Below are positions 36,404 to 46,117 of a stretch of 64,000 nucleotides of DNA, piece by piece. Origin of the DNA: Desulfobaculum sp044987625 (GTDB taxonomy: Bacteria; Desulfobacterota; Desulfovibrionia; Desulfovibrionales; Desulfovibrionaceae); contig NZ_JBJDSB010000001.1 in NCBI RefSeq assembly GCF_044987625.1, positions 434,001-498,000 of the forward strand, read 5' to 3'. Below the pieces are notes generated by a model. That model made no database searches. It was not told the origin of the DNA and worked only from the letters and a program-made list of their open reading frames with translations. Both the position numbers and the translations under genes were made by a program. Within the stretch, counting starts at the first letter, position 1. The number at the start of each line of letters is the position of its first letter.

Positions 36404-37683
36404 AGCGCTTCCTGCGGCAGAACGTTCTTATTCTGGTGCTCCTGAACTCCGGGAACCTGTTCAACTACATGTTTCAGTTCCTCGTCGGGCGCAGCCTGCC
36501 GCCGCAGGACTTTGGCGTTTTTAACGCGCTCAACTCCCTTGCCGTGTTGGCATCCGCGCCCATGATTGTTGTGCCGCTTGTGCTCTCGCGCTTTACCATC
36601 CGCATGGAACCGGAGGGGAAAGAGGCCCTGCGCGGACTGCTGCGCACCGCCCTCCTGCTGCTGACGCTGGCCGGGGCGGCGGTCTTTCTGCTGGGCACGC
36701 TGGCGCACACCGGCATCCAAAGCTATCTGCACGTGGACTCCACCGGGCCGGTTCTGCTGATGCTGGCGCTGACCAGCATCAGCTTCATCATGCCCGTTCC
36801 CCTTGGCATCCTGATGGGCCTGCAACGCTTCACGGGCTTTGGCCTTGGCAACTGCTCCTCATCGGCCATCCGACTCATAAGCGCCGCCCTGCTGGTGGCC
36901 ATGCTGGGTCACGGCGTTGGCGGGGCGCTGCTCTCGGGCATTATTGGCGTAGTAGGCGCGCTGGGTCTTGCCCTCTTTTTCCTGCGCGACCTTGTCATCG
37001 GTCCGGCGAAGCCCCTGCCTGCCAACATGCTGCGGCAGGTGGGGTGGTACACCGTTCCCGTGCTTCTGAACGCCGCGCTCATCATGGGCCTTGGCAATCT
37101 GGACCTTGTTCTGGCGCGCCACTACTGCACGCCCGAAGCGTCCGGGCACTACGCCATGGCCGCCGTGCTGGGACGCATTGCCTTTTTCCTGCCCAACGCC
37201 CTGCTGATGGTGCTCTTTCCCGAGGTTGCCAAGTCCAGCGCCTCCGGTGAGGAGAGCGGCAAAACCCTCGCCCTCAGCATGGGGCTGACGCTGCTGCTTG
37301 GCGGCGGCTTCGCCCTTGTGTGCGGGCTGTGGCCGGAGCCGGTTATCCTGGCGCTGTTTGGGCCGGAGTATCTGGCCTCGGCCCCGGCGCTGCGGCTGGT
37401 GGTGACGGCTATGGCGCTCATGGCGGTGGCGAACGTTCTGTTCACCTACTGCCTTGCCTGCTCGCTGTACGGGTACCTGTGGATACTGGGCGCGGGCCTT
37501 GCGGGCATGATTACCCTCATCACCATGTTCCACGCCACGGAAACACAGGTGGCGTGGAGCCTCTTCGCCGCCGCCGCAAGCATTCTGGCGGCCACCACGG
37601 TGTGGTTTCTGCTGGTGGGCAAAAAAGCCGAAGTGCGCCGCCGCATGGTCATGAACGGACACACCATGGAAGAAACCTCCTAG
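36400..37683 (+). CDS. Wzx-like oligosaccharide flippase (MATE/MVF fold), copy 1
   Basis: Protein of 427 residues with about twelve predicted spans, few charges inside spans, and the classic polysaccharide-flippase opening (FNYMFQFLVGRSLPPQDFG). It probably moves lipid-linked oligosaccharide across the inner membrane. Start ATG 36400 overlaps the previous stop. A second flippase lies 2.6 kb downstream in the same operon, which suggests two glycan substrates or redundancy. The last residues (MNGHTMEETS) are hydrophilic. Confidence 0.85.
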   Translation: MKRFLRQNVLILVLLNSGNLFNYMFQFLVGRSLPPQDFGVFNALNSLAVLASAPMIVVPLVLSRFTIRMEPEGKEALRGLLRTALLLLTLAGAAVFLLGTLAHTGIQSYLHVDSTGPVLLMLALTSISFIMPVPLGILMGLQRFTGFGLGNCSSSAIRLISAALLVAMLGHGVGGALLSGIIGVVGALGLALFFLRDLVIGPAKPLPANMLRQVGWYTVPVLLNAALIMGLGNLDLVLARHYCTPEASGHYAMAAVLGRIAFFLPNALLMVLFPEVAKSSASGEESGKTLALSMGLTLLLGGGFALVCGLWPEPVILALFGPEYLASAPALRLVVTAMALMAVANVLFTYCLACSLYGYLWILGAGLAGMITLITMFHATETQVAWSLFAAAASILAATTVWFLLVGKKAEVRRRMVMNGHTMEETS

Positions 37684-37695
37684 CCGGAGCAGCAC

Positions 37696-40344
37696 ATGCG
37701 CCTCGCCCTCGTCACGGTTCTCGCCCTTGTTCTTGCCGCATGCGCCGCGCCCGCACGCGCCGAGACATGCGCCGCCAACGCCGCCACGTGGCGATTCACC
37801 CTTGAGGAGGACCACACAGCCCTCGTCCGCGCGCGCATCACGCCCTGCACCATCCAGCGCGACGTGGTGCGCGACTCCCGTATTCTCACCAGCGCCCCCC
37901 GCACCATTATCAATGGACAGCGCGGCCAATTCCCCACGTGGCGCATAAGCCTCAAGGACGACCCCGCCCCCGTGGCGCGGCTTCCCTATCTTGCCGTCAC
38001 ATGGACCTCCAACGGCGCGCAGGCTTTGCCCAGCATTCAACTGCGCGCCCGCCTGCACGGGGCGCAGGACACCGCGCCCATTACCCTCGTGTATGAAAAC
38101 GAACTGGACACCACACAAAAGCCGACGCGACGCGTGAGCATCGTCCCCGCCACCCTCGGCAAAAAGGACACGCTCTATCTGGTGCGCCGGGAGCTGGGAC
38201 TTGGCGCATCCGGCGGCTGGCGGCGCACGTTTGACGGCCAGCATATGGTTCTGCAAGGGCGCGTGGACATTCCCGTCACCGACGGCGGCCTGCTGCGCCT
38301 GCGCTCCCCGCGCGGGGAGGAGCCCAAGTCCATCCAGTTTTCCCTGAACACCAACGCCGCCCCGGGGCGCGATGTGTTCCTCTACTCCGACGAGGTCACG
38401 CGGCAGGACACCACCATCGGCGACAGCACCGTCACCACGCTGAACCTGCGCCCCGCCCTGCGGGCGCGGCACCTGCGGCCACAGCGCGTCACCGTCATGG
38501 AGGTTCTGCTCTTCTATCCGGCGGATTCCCCGGCGGCGCGCTCCAGCGCCGAGCGCACGCTGTCCTTCCATGCCATGGACCTGAGCGGGCAGCGTCGGGA
38601 GGTGACGGCGCAATTTCTGCCCCACGGCGTCGCCAGTACCACCATGCTCATTGACCTGCGCCACGCCCTTGGCACCAGTACGTCGCCGTATGCGACCCTG
38701 CGGCACCTGTTGCTGACCGTGCGCCCCGCCCCGTCGCAGGCCATCACCGTCACGGGCATCCGTCTGCTGGACCTCACGCCCGCACAAATTCCCGCACTGG
38801 ACAAAACCATCGGCGACGCCGTGCAGACATGGGCCGAAGCGCCCCGCGCCGCGTCCCCCTTCCTGCGTTCGGTGTCCATGCCCGTCCAAAGCATCTTTTC
38901 CCTGACGGACGACGAAATATGGCGCGCGCAGTACCTGCGAAAGGAGCGCCCCGCGGCCACGTTGTGGCGCCTTGGCCTGTGGCCGGAAGCCCCGATCCCA
39001 GCAGCCGTCAATGCCACGGCGACGGACGGCTCCGCCGCTCTGCTGGACCTGCCGCCACACTTCACCGCCCTAACCGGCGATATGGCGCAAAAGGCCATCA
39101 CGACGCTGACCACCATCCCGGAGGATGGCCTCCCCATCCCCGCCGGGACAACAGCGCTCCTGACGCCGCTTCTCATGACCGAAAGCGCGGACTCACCCGT
39201 CCCCCTTGGCGCGCGCGAATGGTGGACGCGGCAGGAGACGCTGGTCATGCCCCACCACACGCATGCACGGGTGGCCCGGCAGGAGAACGGGGCACTGCTG
39301 GTTACGGCGGACATGGTCCCACCAACCAGCGTCCGCTTTACCGCGCCGCAGGTCACGGCGCTGCGCTGGGACACACTCCACGCCCCACTTGCGCCCTATC
39401 CCTCGCGCATCACCCTCAACCTGCCGGACGGAGGCAGCCGCACCCTTGCCCCGGGCGAAACCTTCTCCCTGAAGGACACGGCCCCGCACATGCGCGGCGG
39501 CTCCCCCCTTACTGTGGACGTCAGTTACCTTGGCGCCGAGCCATTTTTCGGCATTACGCCGCCGCGCGTTGAGCTGTATGGCGTACGGAGCCACACCCCA
39601 AAAACCCTTGCGGCGCAGCTCCTGCACGTTGAGGGCGCAACGGCGACTCCGGGGCTACCGTTAAGCAAAACATGGAACGGCGGCTGGGCGGATGCGGCGC
39701 AGATGCACCTTGCCGCCGGTGAAACCGCCATCACCCTGCGCCCGCATCCGCTCTTTGCCGTGGACGCGGTGGAAATCATCACCCAAACGCCGCCCCACCT
39801 GCGCCGCAGCCCCATTGACGAACACGCCGGGCAAAGGCGCGCCGGGCTCCCCTTCATCAGTACGGATGTTCTTATCCTCGCCATGGCAGGCCTTGCGATG
39901 TATGCGCTCTTTAAAACCGGCAGGTTTGGCCTTGGCGCGCCCGTCAGCGCCCTGCGCGGCGTCCGCCGCGCCTTTCTGCGGCGCTCCGCGCCGACGAGAT
40001 GCGCCATCGCGGGGCTGCTCATTGCCGGGGGCAGCGGCGTGCATATCGCTCAGCAGGGACCAAACGCCACCGCCACGCTCTTTTCCGGCGGCGGGGCCGC
40101 CATATTGCTCGCCATGGCGGGCGCGGCGCTCACCCGGCGCTTTGCCCCGGACATTGCCGCCCATCCGGCGCGCCGCGCCCTTGCCGCCGCAGGGCTGGCC
40201 CTCCTCGGCATCATCCTCTGCCGCGCCGCAGGATTCCTCCCCGGCGCGGAAATGCTTGCCTTCGCCCTCTTTTACCTACTGGCGCTGGCCGGATGGCGCA
40301 CGCGCGGCATGTTCGCGCCACAGCCCCATGAGGACGCATCATGA
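37696..40344 (+). CDS. large envelope protein: signal, long periplasmic region, C-terminal spans; function unknown
   Basis: Protein of 882 residues. A signal peptide (about 1-22) contains LAAC, so Cys16 could be lipidated, or the signal may be cut after ARA. Residues about 25-720 are beta-rich, with no motif I recognise and few cysteines. Four predicted membrane spans follow (about 720-870). Extracytoplasmic domain first, membrane bundle last, between two flippases: this suggests a periplasmic partner of glycan export or assembly, but that is only inference. ATG 37696 has GGAG upstream. The end overlaps the next gene as ATGA. Confidence 0.75.
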   Translation: MRLALVTVLALVLAACAAPARAETCAANAATWRFTLEEDHTALVRARITPCTIQRDVVRDSRILTSAPRTIINGQRGQFPTWRISLKDDPAPVARLPYLAVTWTSNGAQALPSIQLRARLHGAQDTAPITLVYENELDTTQKPTRRVSIVPATLGKKDTLYLVRRELGLGASGGWRRTFDGQHMVLQGRVDIPVTDGGLLRLRSPRGEEPKSIQFSLNTNAAPGRDVFLYSDEVTRQDTTIGDSTVTTLNLRPALRARHLRPQRVTVMEVLLFYPADSPAARSSAERTLSFHAMDLSGQRREVTAQFLPHGVASTTMLIDLRHALGTSTSPYATLRHLLLTVRPAPSQAITVTGIRLLDLTPAQIPALDKTIGDAVQTWAEAPRAASPFLRSVSMPVQSIFSLTDDEIWRAQYLRKERPAATLWRLGLWPEAPIPAAVNATATDGSAALLDLPPHFTALTGDMAQKAITTLTTIPEDGLPIPAGTTALLTPLLMTESADSPVPLGAREWWTRQETLVMPHHTHARVARQENGALLVTADMVPPTSVRFTAPQVTALRWDTLHAPLAPYPSRITLNLPDGGSRTLAPGETFSLKDTAPHMRGGSPLTVDVSYLGAEPFFGITPPRVELYGVRSHTPKTLAAQLLHVEGATATPGLPLSKTWNGGWADAAQMHLAAGETAITLRPHPLFAVDAVEIITQTPPHLRRSPIDEHAGQRRAGLPFISTDVLILAMAGLAMYALFKTGRFGLGAPVSALRGVRRAFLRRSAPTRCAIAGLLIAGGSGVHIAQQGPNATATLFSGGGAAILLAMAGAALTRRFAPDIAAHPARRALAAAGLALLGIILCRAAGFLPGAEMLAFALFYLLALAGWRTRGMFAPQPHEDAS

Positions 40345-41630
40345 GCGCGCCGCCTAAAACCGCCCTCTTGGCCCAATGGGGCGCGGCTGGATACGTCGGC
40401 GTCGTCTCCATGGGCCTCAGCTTTGTGCTGGGGCGGCTTCTGGGACCACAGGGCTTTGGAGACTACTCCGCCCTGCTCACCCTTGGCGCGCTGTTCGCCA
40501 TTGTGCAGGACGGCGGCTTCAAGACCCTGCTCTACCGAGAAGGCGCGCGGCCAAGCCCGGATATCGCCGCCAGCCTGCCGGAGCTTCAGGGACGGGCCAC
40601 ACGGCATGTCGTCCTTGTCACCGTGCTTGGCGCGGCGCTGTGCCTGCCCACGCCCGCGCCCTACGGCTGGCACGCGGCTGTGGCCCTTGTCTGCCTGAGC
40701 CTGCAAACGACCTGTGTGTTCGTCTCCGCCTCCTTGCGCGCCAAGGGCGATTTTCACGCCGACGCCGTGTGGCAAAGCGCCTACCGCACCGCCAGCGCCG
40801 TGGGCATTGTCGGCGTTCTCCTGCTTGGGGCCTCCGGCGCGCCGTGGCTGGTCTTTGCCGGGTGGGGGCTGGGGCTTGCGCCGATGCTTGTCATGATGCG
40901 GCGTCACCTTGGGCCACGGCACCTTGGGCGGCAGCGCACTGGCCGCCGCATGCGGCGCAGTCTGTTCACCGCGTGTGTGGCCTTTATGGCCGTGGACGCC
41001 GCAACCGCCATCTACTACCGCTGCGATATTTTGCTGCTGCGCCACCTTGGTTCCGGCGCGGCGGAAACCGGCCAGTACGCCGCAGCCTACCGTTTTCTGG
41101 ACGGCATCATCCTGCTGGCCGCGCCCGTGGGAGTAGTGTGTTTTCGCACCCTACGCCAGTGCATGGACGCGCCGCGCGCCTTTCTTCGCCTGCTGGCCGG
41201 GGTCAGCCTTGCCCTTGCGGGCGCGGGCGGCATTCTGCTGGCCCTTGGCGTGCCCCTTGCCGCCCCCCTTGTGCGCCTGACCTTTGGCCCGGGCTACGAC
41301 GAAGCCGCGCGGCTTCTGCCCCTGCTTCTCGCCGCGCTGCTGTTCATCCTGCCGTCCGGACTGTTGACGCAGGCCGCCATCGCTCTGAACATCGAACGCT
41401 TTTACGCCGCATGCGCCGCCGGCGCGGCCATCATGAACATCGCGCTGAATATCCTTCTCATCCCGGACCTTGGCGCGCACGGCGCCGCCTATGCCACCAT
41501 CGCCACGGAAGCCGCGCTCATGACGGCGCTTCTTGGCGGGCTGGCCCGGCGCCTGCGCCGCATCGCCGCCACGCACCACGCCTCATCCCACAAGGACGCA
41601 TCATGCCCAGACCACAACGCATCGTCGTAA
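40341..41630 (+). CDS. Wzx-like oligosaccharide flippase, copy 2
   Basis: Protein of 429 residues with about twelve predicted spans; opening LAQWGAAGYVGVVSMGLSF and LGRLLGPQGFGDYS are typical flippase features. It differs markedly in sequence from copy 1, so it is not a recent duplicate. Presumed to move a lipid-linked glycan outward. Start ATG 40341 overlaps the upstream stop. The 3' end overlaps the next GT4 gene by 28 bases in another frame. Confidence 0.84.
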   Translation: MSAPPKTALLAQWGAAGYVGVVSMGLSFVLGRLLGPQGFGDYSALLTLGALFAIVQDGGFKTLLYREGARPSPDIAASLPELQGRATRHVVLVTVLGAALCLPTPAPYGWHAAVALVCLSLQTTCVFVSASLRAKGDFHADAVWQSAYRTASAVGIVGVLLLGASGAPWLVFAGWGLGLAPMLVMMRRHLGPRHLGRQRTGRRMRRSLFTACVAFMAVDAATAIYYRCDILLLRHLGSGAAETGQYAAAYRFLDGIILLAAPVGVVCFRTLRQCMDAPRAFLRLLAGVSLALAGAGGILLALGVPLAAPLVRLTFGPGYDEAARLLPLLLAALLFILPSGLLTQAAIALNIERFYAACAAGAAIMNIALNILLIPDLGAHGAAYATIATEAALMTALLGGLARRLRRIAATHHASSHKDASCPDHNASS

Positions 41631-42739
41631 ATGCCATCCCCCTGTGCAACATCGCCACGGGCATCAGCCGCTACCTGCGGAGCCTGTACACAGAGCTGGA
41701 GCGCCAATACTCCGGCAAAGCGGAGTTCCTGTACTTTGACGGCGAGGCACTGCGCCGCACCATGCCCGCAGGCCCGCAGAACCTGCGTAGCTGGTCGCGC
41801 CTCGCGGATGTGTTCTGGCGACTGCCCCCGCGCGTGGCCTACGCCATACGCCTTGCCCTGCACGCACGGCGGGCGCGGCGATTCCGGCGTTTGACCGAGG
41901 GCTGCGCGCTGTACCACGAGGCCGCGTTCTTTCCCTTTGCCACGGCAGCGGGCTGCGCCACCGCCTTCACGGTGCAGGACATGTCCCTCGCCCGCTTTCC
42001 CGAGCATCACCCGCGCGAGCGCGTGCTGTATTTCAACAAACACTTTGCCAAGAGCCTTGACGGCGTTGACGCGTTTTTATCCATCAGTCAGTTCACCAAG
42101 GACGAGCTGACCGCCCTGACGGACGTCCCCGCCGAGCGCGTACGGGTGACGCCGCTTGCCCCCGACACCTCGCTTTTTTTTCCGCGTCCGGACTCCGCCC
42201 ACACGGCCCTGCGGACCCGCTACGGCCTGCCGGAGCGCTTCGCCCTCTTTGTGGGCAGTGGCGACCCGCGCAAGAATATGCAGGTCATCCCAAGGGCCCT
42301 TGCCGCCGCCGGTCTCTCCCTGCCCCTTGTGGTCGCCGGGTGGGACGGCTGGCAGGACAGCCCTCCCGGCGGCGTTATCCCCCTCGGCTACATTGACGAC
42401 GAAACCCTCGCCACAGCCTACAGCGCCGCCACCATGACCGTTCTGCCCAGCACCTACGAGGGCTTTGGGCTGCCGGTTCTTGAGGCCATGGCCTGCGGAT
42501 GCCCGGTCATCACCACGCGCTCTGCCAGCCTGCCCGAAGTCGGGGGAGACGCCGCCGTGTATTTTGACCCGCCAGACAACGCGGCGGGCCTTGGCGAGGC
42601 CATGGGGCGCATCGCGGAGGACACCGCCCACCGGAAACTTCTCATTGAGGCCGGGTATGACCGTGCGGCGCAGTTTACTTGGGAGCGCACCGCCCGCCTC
42701 ACGTGGGACGGCTTCACCGCAGCCTTGGAGCAATCATGA
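41603..42739 (+). CDS. GT4 glycosyltransferase
   Basis: Protein of 378 residues with the GT-B fold. The N-terminal half is RIVVNAIPLCNIATGISRY; the C-terminal donor domain has FVGSGDPRKNM and the E-X7-E motif in TYEGFGLPVLEAMACG. ATG 41603 follows AAGGA and sits inside the end of the flippase gene. An apparent in-frame extension back to 40376 merely runs antiphase through the flippase and is not coding. Cytoplasmic, probably mannosyl- or similar transferase; donor unknown. Confidence 0.86.
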   Translation: MPRPQRIVVNAIPLCNIATGISRYLRSLYTELERQYSGKAEFLYFDGEALRRTMPAGPQNLRSWSRLADVFWRLPPRVAYAIRLALHARRARRFRRLTEGCALYHEAAFFPFATAAGCATAFTVQDMSLARFPEHHPRERVLYFNKHFAKSLDGVDAFLSISQFTKDELTALTDVPAERVRVTPLAPDTSLFFPRPDSAHTALRTRYGLPERFALFVGSGDPRKNMQVIPRALAAAGLSLPLVVAGWDGWQDSPPGGVIPLGYIDDETLATAYSAATMTVLPSTYEGFGLPVLEAMACGCPVITTRSASLPEVGGDAAVYFDPPDNAAGLGEAMGRIAEDTAHRKLLIEAGYDRAAQFTWERTARLTWDGFTAALEQS

Positions 42740-43857
42740 CCGCGCCACTCATCCTGCACGACTTTTTCAGCTTTCCCGGCGGCGGGGAGCGCGTGGCCCT
42801 GTTCATGGCCCGCCACTTCGCGGCCCGCGTCGTCACCGGGCATGTGGACGTCCGCCCCTTTCCCGTTGACGCTTTTGAAGGCATCCCCATCACCAATCTG
42901 GACGCCTTTCGCGCCGCGCCGCTGCTGGCGCGCCTCTCCCAAACCGCGGCGCTGCGCAAAGCCTTTTGCGACCTGCCGCAGCAAGACGCGCCCTGGGGCA
43001 TCTTCACCGGCACGGTCAGCCTCTTTGCCCATGCCAGCGTCAGCGGACGCAAAATTTTGTACTGCCACACCCCGCCGCGCATCCTCTTTGACCTGCGCCG
43101 CGAAACCCTTGCCGCCACCCCTGCGTGGCAGCGCCCGGCCATGCGGGCCTTCATGCGTTGGTTCAAGGGGGTCTACACCGACGCCCTCGGCGCCATGGAC
43201 GTTGTGCTGGCCAACTCCGAAAATGTCCGCCAGCGCCTGCTGCACTACCTTGGGCAGGACGCCCACGTGGTGCACCCGCCGTGTATGACGCGCGCCTTTC
43301 CGTGGCGGGGGCAGGATGACTACTATCTGTCCTGCGCGCGGCTTGACGGCCTCAAACGCGTGGACCGCATCGTCACCGCCTTTCTCGGCATGCCGGAGAG
43401 GCGCCTCGTGGTGGCCTCCGGCGGCCCGGAGGAAGCCCGCCTGCGCGCCCTTGCCGCAGATGCGCCCAATATCAGCTTTACCGGATGGATTGACGAACCG
43501 GCGCTTGTTGACCTCATGGGCCGCGCCATCGCCACCATCTACATCCCCCGCGACGAAGACTTCGGCATGTCGCCGGTTGAGTCTATGGCCGCAGGCAAAC
43601 CCGTCATCGGCGTGGACGAAGGCGGCCTGCGGGAAACCGTCGTCCACGGCGAGACCGGCATCCTCCTGCCGCCGGACCCGTCGCCCACAGCCATTGCCGA
43701 AGCCGTCTCCTCCCTGACACCAGAGCGCGCCCGCGCCATGCGTCCGGCCTGCACCACGCGCGCGCAGGACTTCAGCGAAGACGCCTTCCTCCACCGCCTC
43801 AGCGCCGCTGCTTTTGATAGTGCGCCCCGCAACTCGCCAGACGGCGCGCCAGCCTAA
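42736..43857 (+). CDS. GT4 glycosyltransferase
   Basis: Protein of 373 residues, GT-B fold. FFSFPGGGERVA at the N-terminus is a glycine-rich acceptor loop; ARLDGLKRVDRI and the E-X7-E-like motif in DEDFGMSPVESMAAG mark the donor domain. This resembles the WbaZ/mannosyltransferase-like GT4 group. Start ATG 42736 overlaps the previous stop. It closes the plus-strand operon and is followed by a strong terminator. Confidence 0.86.
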   Translation: MTAPLILHDFFSFPGGGERVALFMARHFAARVVTGHVDVRPFPVDAFEGIPITNLDAFRAAPLLARLSQTAALRKAFCDLPQQDAPWGIFTGTVSLFAHASVSGRKILYCHTPPRILFDLRRETLAATPAWQRPAMRAFMRWFKGVYTDALGAMDVVLANSENVRQRLLHYLGQDAHVVHPPCMTRAFPWRGQDDYYLSCARLDGLKRVDRIVTAFLGMPERRLVVASGGPEEARLRALAADAPNISFTGWIDEPALVDLMGRAIATIYIPRDEDFGMSPVESMAAGKPVIGVDEGGLRETVVHGETGILLPPDPSPTAIAEAVSSLTPERARAMRPACTTRAQDFSEDAFLHRLSAAAFDSAPRNSPDGAPA

Positions 43858-43910
43858 GCGCCTGCCCTGCCTCCAGCGCCCCCGCCAGCACATCCCAATG
43901 CACAAAAGAA

Positions 43911-43936
43911 GGCCGCCCGGCATATGCCGGGCGGCC
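43911..43936. terminator. bidirectional rho-independent terminator, perfect palindrome
   Basis: GGCCGCCCGGCAT is followed at once by its exact complement, a 26-base perfect palindrome. It is flanked by A-rich sequence on the left and T-rich sequence on the right, giving U-tracts for both strands. It lies between two convergent genes (ends at 43857 and 43967) and should stop both transcripts. Confidence 0.85.
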
Positions 43937-43966
43937 TGTTTCAGGTTACGGATTGGTCCGAGTCAG

Positions 43967-46117
43967 CTACTTCTTCATGCGCCGGCGCACCAGGAATGCG
44001 GCAGGAGCGATAAGCAGCAGCAGGAACTCGATGCTCCATGCAGCGGCCGGGTTGAACACGCAGCCACCGTCGCTGTCACTATCGGAGGACGTGGAGCTGG
44101 ACGTGGTACCGGACACGAAGCCACTCGGGTCAGTGATAGTCGCTGTAGATGTGTCCGCATCATACACACCATTGTTTGCAATGGTGAAGTACAACGTATA
44201 ATCGAAGGCCTGATTCAGGGAGAAATTGGCCGGGATGAAGTACGAAGGCGTACCTTCGAACGACAGCCAATACTGTCCCTCTGCCAGGGTCGATGTACCG
44301 GGGTTGTAGGTGAAGGCCTTGGTGCTGTTCGCGGTCTGGGCAGCGGAACCTCCGCTTATCGCATCGCGTGCGGCCGTATACAGCTTGGTGTAGGTGCCAA
44401 GCGTGTTGGGCGTCTTGCCGTGGACCTGTGCACCGTCAATGGTGCGCTCGAAGATCGTCAACTCGCCAGCTGCAGGAGTACCAGACAAGGCTGCCACGAA
44501 GGAGGTCAGATTGGTTACCGCCTGCCCACTGCTCAGGCCGAACTGGCTCACCAGATCATCAGAACTCTTGTTGAGCACAGCACTGGCGTCGCTAGGAATG
44601 TTGCTAATGTCCACAGCCGTTGGGACATTCACCTCCACACCGGAAGCCAACGTGCCGAAGCTGCTTAAGATCGTGTTGACGTCGGCAGTGGAGGTCGCCG
44701 TTGCGGGCGGCACCACAAAGCCGAGGTCCGTCATGATCTGCAGGCCGAGAGTCCTGTCGCCTGCCGCGCCATACGCCGTGGTGGAGTTGGAAGTCCCGGC
44801 CGCGACCCAAATCCCTGCGACCACATCGCCGACCTTACGGCCGAGGAAGTGGGCAAAGTAGTTGTCGTCGGAGTCGAGCAGGGTCGCGTTACCATGGGTC
44901 ACGCCGCCAAGGCTGCTGGATGTTGCAACGCTCCAGGTCATCTCGTCCATGTCCGCCATGGACAGGTCGGCGCCTTCGTTGTCACCAAAGGTGGCGTTAA
45001 AGCCCACGAAGGTGGCGTTACCGTCGGTCACTTCGCTGTCCTTGAGCAGGAACTTACCAATACGGCCCTGCGCGGTGGCGTTGGTCGCACTGGAGAAGCC
45101 CTGGCCGATACCGACGAAGGTCTTGGAGTCGTCATCAAAGTCCGTGGAAGCCAGCACAGAGGCATCCTTCAGCGCGATGGCGTACAGGAGTTGATTGGTG
45201 GAATCCAGAGCAAATCCGGACAGAATCTTGCCGTTCTTGCTCAGGTTCGCCTTTGTGAACAGCTTGATTTCCTCAGTGCCAGTGGTGGTCACCTCAACAT
45301 ACCCGTCGGAAACGGTGCTGTTGAACGAGGTTTCCGTCGTCACCGCGGAACCGGTAGTTTCGCTGGTGTCAAACTTGTACAGCTTACAAGCGCCATCATC
45401 GAAGGTCAGCGAGCCAAGGTAGGCTACGCCATCACCCGCGCCATCACCATCAGCGCCGTACGCGTAGTAGTACCACGTGGAGGAGCCGAAGGTTGTGTTG
45501 TTGGTGATGGTCTGGTTCTGGAACAGCACACCCATGGACGGACCGTCCAGGAACGCCGTTGCCGTGCAATCGATGGGCGAACGGCCAAGGCCCGCGAACA
45601 GGCTCTGGTCTTCGTTGGTGATGAAGTAATAGTTGAAGTAGTCGGTGGTGTTGTCCACGCTCTGGGTGGCGTTTGCCAGCCGTACGACGCCGTCAAGGCC
45701 CTTATACGCGCTGTTGCCGTCCCAGTTGTCGTCGGTCAGGTTGCCTGGGTCGTCGGAGAAGGCAACCTCGTCGCCAAACCACTTCGTTGCGTTTTCGGCA
45801 AAGTCCACAGCGCCAGCGGAGGTGTCCGTAAAGGACGTCCCGGCAAAGTTCCATACCGTTACGTCGGATACGGAGCTGTTACCAAGGCCGTTGGTCTGGG
45901 TTGTGGAGACGGGATTGTCGTTCGGGGCGAGGGACTCGATGTCCGGCCCCCAGAAGACAGAGGGCGTGGACGTCGCGTTTCCTTCAGCCGTGAACTGAAT
46001 GCCCGTAAAGGTCCAGTTCGTGCCGTTCAGTATGGACGGGGGTACCCCCGCAAGTGCGGCACTGGCCATCGTGATGAAGCTCACAGTGAGCAGCCATGCC
46101 AACCATTTTTTCCTCAT
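43967..46117 (-). CDS. secreted sequon-rich surface protein with Cys-containing C-terminal sorting tag
   Basis: Protein of 716 residues. It has a Sec signal peptide (1-23, ending ASAALA) and a long beta-rich region with many Thr, Ser, Asp and Asn. A C-terminal tag follows: a Ser/Asp linker, GGC at about 684-686, a hydrophobic span (IEFLLLLIAPAAFLV) and RRRMKK. Such Gly-Cys, span, basic tails resemble tripartite sorting signals (Synerg-, MYXO- or JDVT-CTERM class), normally cut and anchored by a dedicated membrane protease not seen here. By my count 22 of about 43 Asn lie in N-X-S/T sequons, far above chance. No enzymatic motif was recognised. ATG 46117 follows AGGAGAGG. Base composition is visibly lower in GC than its neighbours. 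Confidence 0.85.
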   Translation of the reverse strand: MRKKWLAWLLTVSFITMASAALAGVPPSILNGTNWTFTGIQFTAEGNATSTPSVFWGPDIESLAPNDNPVSTTQTNGLGNSSVSDVTVWNFAGTSFTDTSAGAVDFAENATKWFGDEVAFSDDPGNLTDDNWDGNSAYKGLDGVVRLANATQSVDNTTDYFNYYFITNEDQSLFAGLGRSPIDCTATAFLDGPSMGVLFQNQTITNNTTFGSSTWYYYAYGADGDGAGDGVAYLGSLTFDDGACKLYKFDTSETTGSAVTTETSFNSTVSDGYVEVTTTGTEEIKLFTKANLSKNGKILSGFALDSTNQLLYAIALKDASVLASTDFDDDSKTFVGIGQGFSSATNATAQGRIGKFLLKDSEVTDGNATFVGFNATFGDNEGADLSMADMDEMTWSVATSSSLGGVTHGNATLLDSDDNYFAHFLGRKVGDVVAGIWVAAGTSNSTTAYGAAGDRTLGLQIMTDLGFVVPPATATSTADVNTILSSFGTLASGVEVNVPTAVDISNIPSDASAVLNKSSDDLVSQFGLSSGQAVTNLTSFVAALSGTPAAGELTIFERTIDGAQVHGKTPNTLGTYTKLYTAARDAISGGSAAQTANSTKAFTYNPGTSTLAEGQYWLSFEGTPSYFIPANFSLNQAFDYTLYFTIANNGVYDADTSTATITDPSGFVSGTTSSSTSSDSDSDGGCVFNPAAAWSIEFLLLLIAPAAFLVRRRMKK

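Noticed and set aside
36859..39060. Minus-strand 733-codon frame opposite the flippase and envelope-protein genes
   Set aside because: Same antisense composition and no motif; both plus-strand genes show clear membrane or signal features.
40376..41602. In-frame upstream extension of the GT4 gene
   Set aside because: It runs through the flippase in another frame and looks like shadow sequence. The GT4 fold begins cleanly at ATG 41603 after a ribosome site.
43967..46117. PEP-CTERM/exosortase assignment for the surface protein tail
   Set aside because: There is no Pro-Glu-Pro before the span; instead there is Gly-Gly-Cys, and no exosortase was recognised in the window.
43967..46117. Campylobacter-type D/E-X-N-X-S/T sequon enrichment
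   Set aside because: Only a few of the sequons have an acidic residue at -2. The enrichment is for plain N-X-S/T.
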